A stretch of 64,000 nucleotides of DNA from Apiosordaria backusii. Taxonomy: Eukaryota; Ascomycota; Sordariomycetes; Sordariales; Lasiosphaeriaceae. Positions 55,876 to 64,000 of this stretch are shown here, in pieces (positions within the stretch are counted from its first letter, which is position 1; every line of letters starts with the position of its first letter). Location: assembly GCA_030549205.1 (NCBI GenBank), contig JAUKTV010000014.1, positions 496,001 through 560,000 of the forward strand. The letters are read 5' to 3'. The position numbers and the translations under genes are program-made. The notes below the pieces were generated by a model. It saw nothing but the letters and a program-made list of their open reading frames with translations. It was not told the origin of the DNA and ran no database searches.

Positions 55876-57282
55876 ATGGGTTACTTTGAGGAATACCTTA
55901 TTGACTCACGATTCAAATCGAGTTTTGACAGTTGGAATCCTGTCAGTGGTCACTACCACAATGTCATCGACTGGGACCAACGACGTACAATTACGGTTTG
56001 CACTCTTGAGAAGAAAGATGAAGACTTTGTTTTCGAGGCTCTGGTAGAGCTCATCGACGACCTGCCGGCCGATGTTGTCAAGATCAAGGTTTCGAACGAC
56101 TTCGAACTGTTGTCTTCTTCCACGGCTGTTGACGATGACAGCACCATCGTTCCCTTCTACCCTTCACCGACCGATCTCCCATCACAACTGCCAAAGGTTC
56201 ACCGCTCAGAGCTTACTGAGATTGAAAGACTTGGAGTTCAAGCAGACCACGTCACATACGAACCCAAGCCCGGCGAGACGAAGCATGTGGTCTTCAAATA
56301 CTACATCAACGAGGGCAACATTGCCATGTTTTGGCACGAGATGAACTGCACCTTAAGAATTCCTTCGCATCCAAATATTGTTCCCATGGACCGCCTTATC
56401 GTCGACTCGGCCACCCCTGGTGGGCCCGAAAAGGTCGTGGGCTTCACGACCCCTTTCATTGCCGGAGGCACCATTCTAGACAACGTCAGTCGTGTCTTTA
56501 AGCTCAAGCATCTCAAGCAGCTTATCACGGTTCGCCCACCTACTTACTTATTCACAAGCACCGCCGCTAACAGTCAATCTCTAGACCATCGACTACCTCA
56601 ATCTCAGGCTAGGCATCGTCCACGGCGACATCTGCACATGGAACCTCCTCATCGACCCCGAGACCGATGACCTCAAAGTCTTTGACTTCAACATGGGCGC
56701 CAAACTCGGCTGGGAGGGCGACAAGGACCACCTCGACATGTTCGGCTACGATGAGGACCGCAACGACGTCAAGCTCGCCGTCTTCACCCTCTACGAGATC
56801 ATCACGCGCGACATTTCGTTCCGCGAGGAAAACGAGCTGGAGGATCTCGATATTGCCATGGTGCTCGATCAAGATGAGTGGGAGAAACATCCCGACGTGT
56901 GCCTCGAGGAGGGAGTGGCCGTCTCCGAGTACCGGCGTGTCCTTGAGGAGTGGGTTAGTGCTCGAAAGAAGACCGAGAACGAAATCACATACTATAAGCA
57001 GGCGCCCGAATTTATCGACTGGCCAGGGCTACCCGAATTTCCGCTTGCCGAGTTTGTGGGGAGCGTAACACGCAGGGCATCACAAATGCGATCGGAAATG
57101 ATCAGGAGAGGCGAGCCATTCATCAAGTGGTATGTATCCCATTTTTTTGACGGACGACTTATTCTGGACTATTAGAACCAAGGCTAATTCATCTGTCTAG
57201 GCAACGGCCTCCAACCGCGCATCTCCCGCTTCCAGAGGGCCAACGTCTTCTTGCGACTGGTGAGGTTGTAAAAGAGAAGTAG
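55876..57282 (+). CDS. Protein-kinase-like protein, three exons
   Basis: Exons 55876-56529, 56585-57129 and 57201-57282 give 426 aa; both introns (GTTCGC/CTCTAG and GTATGT/CTGTCTAG) restore phase. The C-terminal domain has kinase landmarks: HVVFKYYI (a candidate VAIK lysine), the catalytic-loop-like IVHGDICTWNLLI (HGD 231-233, Asn238) and VFDFNMG (DFN 252-254) in place of DFG. A glycine-rich loop is not evident. The HGD-x4-N layout keeps the catalytic Asp, but DFN and the missing P-loop make activity uncertain; many fungal-specific kinase-like proteins share this form. The first 150 residues form a separate alpha/beta region (EYLIDSRFKSSFDSW, LVELIDDLPADVVKIKV). Start at ACTCACAATGGG; an upstream in-frame start adds an unlikely leader. 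Confidence 0.75.
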
Positions 57283-57467
57283 GCCCCAAAAATGAGATGC
57301 AGTGTCGCCCAGAAAGTGTGGATATCAGAGCAAAAATGGATGAAATGATAGAGTTTGGATGGTTCTAAATCTTACCACTTGGGTATCTGCGAGTGCCCCT
57401 TATGGTCACTCAAGATAAATTGTCTTTAAAACCGTCTAGATGTCCACCTAGTAGAGACCATGAAGCG

Positions 57468-57974
57468 TCATGACCTCTGTTGATCCCCGGCTCGACCATT
57501 CAACTCCCAAACATCATTATGGCAGGGTAATTCCATCTTTCTCTTCGCCAACACCATAAAATCGAGCTCTGCGTCAAGCTCAGCTTTCATCCCACGCTCG
57601 CCATGTTTATCATCATCCTCGCCCTCCACCTTCTTGCGCTTAGACTGCCGAACGTCGATCGGCACGGACTCTAAACCCATCTTTCTACGTCTCAAGTAGA
57701 GTATATACCAACCCACAACCATGACAAATAACACAACCAACACACCAGCCACTAAGCCCCCCATCGCTCCAGCACTGAGCACCTGACTATCCTCTAGCCG
57801 TTTTGCCGATTCAATATGAGCGGTGATATCTGGTGTGTTGGTATCTGTTGTTGGAGAAGTCTGTTCCTTTTGCGGCCCATATAATCTGATGCGCTCCTCC
57901 GCTGCTTGTTTCGCCATAGCTTCTATTAAGGCATCTCGATCAATCTGGCTCGAGCTTTGCGGTGACGGTGCCAT
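57468..57974 (-). CDS. Single-span membrane protein, 168 aa
   Basis: Single exon from ATG 57974. After a 68-residue, S/T/Q-rich N-terminus a single hydrophobic helix (GGLVAGVLVVLFVMVVGWY, residues about 69-93) is followed by a stop-transfer LRRRK and a charged 70-residue tail (VRQSKRKKVEGEDDDKHGER). The end, CHNDVWELNG, resembles the short conserved ends of fungal single-span proteins whose outer parts are variable. No signal peptide, so type III topology is likely. It converges with the kinase-like gene. Function unknown. Confidence 0.6.
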   Translation of the reverse strand: MAPSPQSSSQIDRDALIEAMAKQAAEERIRLYGPQKEQTSPTTDTNTPDITAHIESAKRLEDSQVLSAGAMGGLVAGVLVVLFVMVVGWYILYLRRRKMGLESVPIDVRQSKRKKVEGEDDDKHGERGMKAELDAELDFMVLAKRKMELPCHNDVWELNGRAGDQQRS

Positions 57975-59440
57975 CCTGGTGAGAAGGTGACCCTCGTGGC
58001 GTCAGAATAATGGCTCTTTCTTCGCGTTTCCTTTTCGCAAATATGTACTTCGGGCGTGTTGAAGGGCACCAGGTTGGGAACAACATTTAAAACTGTAAGT
58101 CTGGTATGCTGAACAAGCCAGGACAGTCTTTTTGGGGGACTCGAGCTCATAGGGACTTCACATGACAAAAATCATGTATCTGCGGTGGTTTCGGGACGAT
58201 TCGAGCCAAGTAACTGCGGAGTTGCGAAACATTGAAGACTAGGTATCTAGGGGATGTCGAGCTGATATTCCAAAATCTATCTTTGGAAAGAGAACCGTTT
58301 GCGTGGTGCAGTCCATGGACCTTCCTATCATAGGCCTTGATCAATTGGCCCACACGACCTCCCCTGCTGTGCCTCCTAGGTAGGCTTGCCATAGCGTACA
58401 CGGAGGGTTTTGTGCGTAAGCCAACACAAACACGCCGATTTATCAACAATGCGGATCGACGGGGACCGTTTCACCGACCCATCAACCGGCCGCTTTCCAT
58501 GGTAATTATCCTACCTAGTCAGCCACTGCACGGCAAAATGGCACATTTGGCAGTTCGGCGCCGCCAATCAGACTTTGGGGCCAGTTGAGCCTAGAAATTT
58601 TCCAATGAACATGGCACCTATCTATTAGCAATACAGTGTATATTCCCATCTGCTATGGTTTTGCAAAGAACTCTGTTCAATTTCTTCCTTCCCGTGAGCC
58701 CCTAAACCTTTTGATATTATGCCCCACTGCGGAACCTTGGCACACATGCATTTCCAACTTGTGATCAGTGCACACATATGGGACCCTTTGAATCAGTTTA
58801 TTGCACTATGATCGCGTTTTGCTACTTGACGTAAGCTCTATGCCTATCTCAATCCATAATTCACACATGATACTCAGATTGATCCTACTTCTACCGCACT
58901 CTTGATGTCCGAAATAGTGTCTTTGTCGCAGGGTTGTTGTTACAAAAGAGGTTCAGGGGTCAATCTCCACCGGCTAACCTCCAACCCTACCCACTATCTG
59001 CCCCACAATAGGGATAAGCTGCTCTTGTCCTAACTACCAGTGCCGGGCAGTGAAACATGAGACATCTACAACATGAAAATGCAAGCAGTTAAGCGCGACA
59101 GACGCTCATGGCTTCCTTCCAAATAAGGAGCTTGAGGCCGCTGCCGAGTTCGCGAGTTTGCGGCAGGGTTATATTTATTCATGGGGCTTCGCTGATCACA
59201 AACCCTTTCTCTTAATTCATCGAGACATGCTTGCGAGACCAAGAACCTGGAAATCATCCATCCTAAGGTATATCAGCCTATCGAGATAGGCGGCCAACAC
59301 AGGACCCATAGTACCTCATTCTATAACCTCCCTTTCAACCAATACCAGACGCTGCACCTGCAAATAATTTTCTCCTACCAGACCAGCCAACCCTACTTGC
59401 CCCCGGTTACTCCTTTTACTTAAGCCGCAAATGTTAGATT
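57975..59440. other. Long intergenic region
   Basis: No gene supported on either strand; short open frames only. It contains the 3' region of the NLR gene, including a possible last small exon just below 59441. Confidence 0.45.
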
Positions 59441-62400
59441 TCATTCAGCTCGGAAGTGGATAGGTAAGATGTAAAGAAGCGACATACCGATTTTCTTGCT
59501 TGCCTTCTTGGTCTTGTCAACAGCCCTTTTAAACAGACTCCGCTTCTTCTTTTTCCCCGTCGTGTCTCCCAACACTGACTCTGCGGGCTCTGAATCCTCC
59601 TCCTGCTCATCGTCGTCGGCTTCAGCGTCGTGGTGATGTCTGTCTTGATCTCGGCTGTCTCTAACCCAAACCTGGACGTTGCCTTTCGGAATAACTGGGC
59701 CAGCCGCTGCTGGGTTGGGATGTCGTGTCGGGATGTCGCTGACCCATGTCGTCTGGGGGTTGGTTTTGGGAGTGGCTATGGCGTCGGGTCCTGGGGTGAA
59801 GTAATTCCTGGGTTGGTCTTGGCTGGCTCTAACTCGAGTCTGATCGGTTCTCGTCGGAGTGGCTGTGCCTATTGTGCCATGACCTTCGTCGTTACTGGTG
59901 CTTGTGGTCGGGTGGGATCGGGATACCTGGTAGTCAAACTTGGGAATTTGCTTCGGTTGCGACAGCTGCACTGCGTTTGTTTTGGTCTTGTGTCCCTCGC
60001 GTATTAATGGAGTTTTGGTGCTATTCTCCTCCGGCCGTCGAGGGTAGTCGACGGGATCCAAGGTGACATCCGGGGTGGGAAAGCCAAGTTTAGGCGTGGG
60101 TAGGACGGCTGTGGGTGTGGGCATGACGACTGCGGCCATGGGTAGGAAGGCTTCGTGCAAGGTGGGTATGGTGAACTTGTGGGTTGGTATGGCGACCTTG
60201 GGTGCGCGTATGATGACCTCAGGTGCGAGTTCAGCACTTTGGGGCTCGATAAACCGCTCTGGGGACAAGTATTTGAGGGCCGCCTGAACTGTGCTAAACT
60301 CAAAGGAGGGCTCAGGCGTGGAATTCTCGGGCGTCTTCATGTCCTCGATGCCAACTACATTTGTTTCTGATAATGGTAGAGACTGCTGGGGAGCTGTCTC
60401 TTCTTGAAGGTGGGTGAGCTGTTGTTGGTCAAGGTCCAGGTACGGCCCTTGTAACACCGGATCGAGAAGGCTAGGATGTCGTTGCAATCTGTCGTAAAAG
60501 CTCCCAGGCTCATGTCGCCGTTCGAGATCGGCTGAGGCTTCTCTGTCCTGAAAGTCTCGATTGTTTTCGATAATCACCTTGTCAGTTGTTTCGTCGTGTT
60601 GAGGTGCTGTCAGTGGCTCGGGTTTTGTTGGTTCCGTGCTAAGTTCAATCTCTTCCGCTGTGAGATATGGTTCCAATGGCTTTCTAGAGTCTTCAGATGC
60701 TTCTAGGCCAGGCTCAATGCCAGGGCCAATGTCCTCTGGCTTCCAGATGGCCTGCACGTCTCGCTCAAACAACCCCAGTCCAATAGGGCCTTTACTTTCG
60801 GGAGTCTGAACTTGCCAGGGGAATTCGGGAGTTTTCTCCAGACCCATATTCACAGTTTCTTGCTTGTCCAGGGGTTTCGCTGCGTCTGTGCTGTTGAACT
60901 CAAGTCCACCTGTCGTGGGTTCGAACGGGACCTCGACTCTCGGCTGAATGCCGTCAACATCCACGTCAACCTCTTGATTAACACCCCTTGAGCTTGTCAA
61001 GTTCGAAGTAAATCCTAGAGCAGACTCTCCAACTGCAGGTACTTTGCCGTGTTGAGCCTCAGGAATCTCGATTCCTTTGTGTTGGGTTTGCGGTTGAAGG
61101 GGCACATCCTTGCCCAACTTTGATTGCAAACCAGACAGTCTACCACTGACTTCAATGTGTGGAGCATCATCAGCCTCGTCATACGACGTCTCAGGTGATT
61201 GGCTTGGCGACCCAACAACAGATAACGATTGCAAGTCGGACATTGGGGTGTTTGGTGTTGTCTCAGCCGTGGTAGCGCTAGCTTGATAACCCTTGTATCC
61301 CTCCATGGTTCGTCTTGTCAGGAACCAGCGAATTTCCGAAGAAGATATCCCATAATGCGTCGTATCGTCTTCCAGAAGTTTCTGGCTTTGGGTGACATGG
61401 TCATCAACCTCCTGCCACGCGCTTCCAGCAGCCTCAACGTGGTCCCTCCAGTGCAGAGCAGCGTAGCGACTGAAGGCATGATCCTCAATCCTCTTCTTGA
61501 CTTTCTCCTCTACAGAGGCTGCCATGGGCTTGTGAGAGTCTTGAAAGTACTCCATCGTAAGATAGCTGAGACAGGTACTTGCGAGTGCCGCGTGAGAGGG
61601 ACCTTCCTCCATGCACTCCAGATCATCGCTGCTTGGGTTGGTGAGTCGCTCTTTAAGGAGCGGGTCCACGGGTTGAAGAGTACCTTCCCGAATCTCGACA
61701 AGCTGACGGGCATGTTTCTCAATGAGAGACCTTGTGCTTCCAACCAGCTTCTGTAGGCTCTCCAACTTTTCTTTGGAAACTTGCCCGGTGGATGCTTGAT
61801 CATGGGCCATGCCTAAAGCTATTGCCGTGTTGAGCTCGGCTTCCTTGATCGGTTCCATCTGGAAGGTCGCCCATCGGAGAATGTGCTTGACAAAGGGCAA
61901 ATACGTGCTATCTTCTTGCACCCTTCTCAGAGTCTCGTCGTACATGCCGGCGATGTCGTTCGGCAGCTCCTCCACCAGCGCCATCGTCGTGTCTGGTGTG
62001 TCAACAACGAGAGATTCTGACACCGCCTGTGCTTTCATCTTTGCTAGTAGAAAGTTTCCACCCGAAGTGCTGACGATGGTATCGCGTATCACCTCGACTT
62101 GATCCTGCTCTAGAATGGCAAGGTGTTGGCGAGCAATTGCTGAATCTTGCCCATCCCAGTTGTCTACATCAGTTACAGCCGCCATCACCGTCTTTTCGAT
62201 ATCTTCTCGAACATCTTCGGGTGTTATCTTAAGGACTTCAAATTCCTCCCCTACCTCAAGCTGCTCGTCGACTTCCGCATCCTCGCGTGATACCAACAGC
62301 ACCTTCAAACGGTCCCTCTGCTCCTGTGACTCGGCCTTATTGATCTTGAAGTCCTCCAAGCAATCAAGGAACCCCTGTTGGCAGTCGAGTGACATTTCAC

Positions 62401-64000
62401 TGAAGCCGTCTACCACGACTGTTAGGACACCGCGACTGGTTACCTTGGCCACAACTTCAGGCCAAATGGGAAGCAAAACCTCCAAGGTCCAAATCTCATC
62501 ATCCGGAACGCCAGTATCTGAGGCTTCGACTGCTTTCAGGTAGGGCGGCACCAAGTAGTGGTGGATCAACTCAGGTTCGACGCGCAGCGCATGATGGAGA
62601 GTTGCTCGAAGTAAGTGTTCCAATCTCCTGCGTCCGGGGACCGAATCATCGAGGAAGCAATGAGCAACCTTCTGGGTCGTCGACGGTGGAATGAGATCGG
62701 TAATAATATGCCGTGTAAGAAAACTCTTTCCCGAGGCCGGTGGACCTTGAATCCAAAGCATCCTACTTTCTTTGTCGTTCCCAACCCAGTCCCGGAATGC
62801 TTTCTTTTCCGCGATCCACCCGCAGGTTCCCACCGTAGCCTGCTTGGCCATGAAATAGCCGTGAAATCCCGTCGGGCATAGTGACTCGATGGCTGCACTG
62901 GCTTTGTCGCCAATATGTTCTAGCGCTTTGGAGGCACCCATGAGGTGTTTCAAATGCGACACTACAACCTCAAAGCCGCCTGTAATTTGCTCTCCCGGAT
63001 TCCTTTTTTCGAACTTGCAAATTCCGAGGTGGTCACCATCGAGTTGTAATTCAAATTTCCTTGGAGCGTCCATCCATCCGCGGCCCTCAGCGATCAACTG
63101 TTGTTGCAGTTCCCACCCCTTAGTATGGCGCAATATTTCAAGCAAGAGCACGTCACATCAAAGGGGGGGAGTGGCACTTACGGGCGCTGTTAGTCCTCGC
63201 ATCAACCTTCCTTCAGTGTAATTCACGAAGAACAAGAATTCCTGCAGCCTCCTGAAGTCATGGGTAATTCCCAAAAGCGCCTCACCATTTGCCGCGGCTT
63301 GCTTTTCCATCACCAATGTTGGCCGGATACCCGGGACCGGAGCGTTGGCTTTCAGCACCAGAGTGACAAAATTCTTCCAGTCAGCCCTGTCCAGCCCGTG
63401 ATGTGGCACCGCAAAGAACATCTGTGTATCCTTGTCAATAAGGTACGTTTCAGACTTCTATGAGATATCTGCCCTACCGCTCCTCGTATTGCATGCCATA
63501 GTATCTTGAAGTTGTCTTCAGTTTCGGCTATTAGGATAGCCTTTTTAATCAGCATCCCCCAAGGCTGTGTCCAACAAAGATAATTGGTTTCAGCTCCACT
63601 TTGTCGTTTTCCTCCGGTTTCGGTGCCCGAATCCAGCTTCCTACAAGCCTCATCATTATCCATGCAAGAAGCTCACGTGCATGATCATTGATCTTGCTCA
63701 CATGTGAGGAGCCCTCAGGCTGGTATTGTATTCGAAAGACCAAACCCGCACGTTTTCAATACCGTAATGTTCCAAGTGGAGAAGGTCTTGAGGCCAAATG
63801 GTGCCATCGAGGGCTCGCCATGTTTCCCGGTAGTGGCCGCCAAGCCCGGCGACAAATATGAGCCTTGATATTAGGTGTTAGACGCAAAATTGATATCGAT
63901 TGAAGGATGCAATGGCGAACACACTCTGCATTAACTTTTAGGTTTGCCTCGTCATTCAAGTCTTTAGGGTGGAGGAGGTGGAGCTGTGAAAACACTTGGT
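59441..64000 (-). CDS. SesB-like hydrolase-NACHT NLR protein, 5' end outside window
   Basis: Exons seen, 5' to 3', are 63925 to beyond 64000, 63478-63863, 63182-63430 and 59441-63097; introns use GTGTGT, GTAGGG and GTAAGT donors and restore phase. The N-terminus is an alpha/beta-hydrolase of SesB type: LIFVAGLGGHYRETW, VRVWSFEYNT, FVGHSLGG and LIKKAILIAETEDNF, then MFFAVPHHGLDRADW. The NACHT ATPase follows: Walker A GPPASGKS (62723-62746), Walker B LTVVVDGFSE, and later VSREDAEVDE. The C-terminal 600 residues lack WD40, ankyrin or TPR repeats and are disordered, with PT-rich motifs and a basic end. Such NLRs control fungal non-self recognition and cell death. Two frame breaks in the hydrolase part (about 63711-63730, and the C5 run 63557-63561) mean decay or sequencing error. 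The last codons overlap a donor (GTATGT at about 59490), so a short 3' exon is likely. Confidence 0.8.
63557..63561 (-). other. C5 run at an apparent frameshift in the hydrolase motif
   Basis: On the minus strand the GHSLGG-coding sequence runs into a stop, while one extra G in this run would give GHSLGGMLIKKAILIAE, the family's usual sequence. It is the clearest of three such one-base-short runs in the window. Confidence 0.65.

Noticed and set aside
63098..63151. First 18 codons of the long NLR frame as coding
   Set aside because: They lie in an intron: GTAAGT donor at 63181, branch ACTAA and CAACAG acceptor, joining in phase at 63097.

Overview
This window looks like nuclear DNA of a filamentous ascomycete, most likely a Sordariomycete. 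The evidence is genes with short introns (about 45-135 bp, GTAAGT-type donors, CTAAC/CTAAT-like branch points), HET-domain and NACHT-type NLR genes, fungal F-box-like proteins, a fungal arginase, and AT-rich blocks in which recognisable transposon proteins are full of TAA/TAG stops and nearly all remaining variation is transitional. That last pattern is typical of repeat-induced point mutation (RIP). No prokaryotic, CRISPR, rRNA or convincing tRNA features were seen.

Layout. 1-10.7 kb is a RIP-degraded transposon graveyard: a plus-strand Ty3/Gypsy pol (RT, RNase H, integrase), a minus-strand gag-like stretch and a minus-strand Tc1/mariner-type DDE fragment. At about 10.7 kb base composition changes abruptly to normal genic DNA. 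11.4-15.4 kb is one three-exon gene for a large HET-like, multi-membrane-span protein. 15.4-18.8 kb is a relic zone: a 22-bp GATA-rich tandem repeat, coding debris, one copy of a dispersed repeat, and a pseudogene whose in-frame stops all fit C-to-T change. 19-26.1 kb holds a small hypothetical gene, an F-box protein, a compact PD-(D/E)XK-like protein and an esterase with a GC-AG intron. 26.6-32.4 kb holds a canonical HET protein, a coiled-coil protein and a damaged STAND N-terminal/ubiquitin-like gene. A second RIP island lies at 32.6-33.9 kb. 34-50.6 kb is ordinary gene space: small hypothetical genes, a Q-rich protein, a tandem F-box-like protein, a four-span membrane protein, arginase, a GT90/CAP10 glycosyltransferase and a mitochondrial transcription factor B-like protein with an N-terminal zinc finger and AT hooks. 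51-58 kb carries two small gag-like genes, a lysine-rich four-exon protein, a kinase-like protein and a single-span membrane protein. 59.4-64 kb is a SesB-like hydrolase-NACHT NLR that runs off the right edge.

Functionally, the most coherent theme is allorecognition or innate immunity: two HET-type proteins, an NLR and a STAND N-terminal relic within about 52 kb, interleaved with RIP-damaged repeats. The metabolic and housekeeping genes (arginase, GT90, mitochondrial factor) look independent of each other. Several apparent frameshifts lie at homopolymer runs that are one base short (45051-45055, 63557-63561, 17844-17849), so either assembly error or real gene decay must be considered for those loci. 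All gene models come from reading the sequence by eye; splice sites were accepted only where reading phase is restored.
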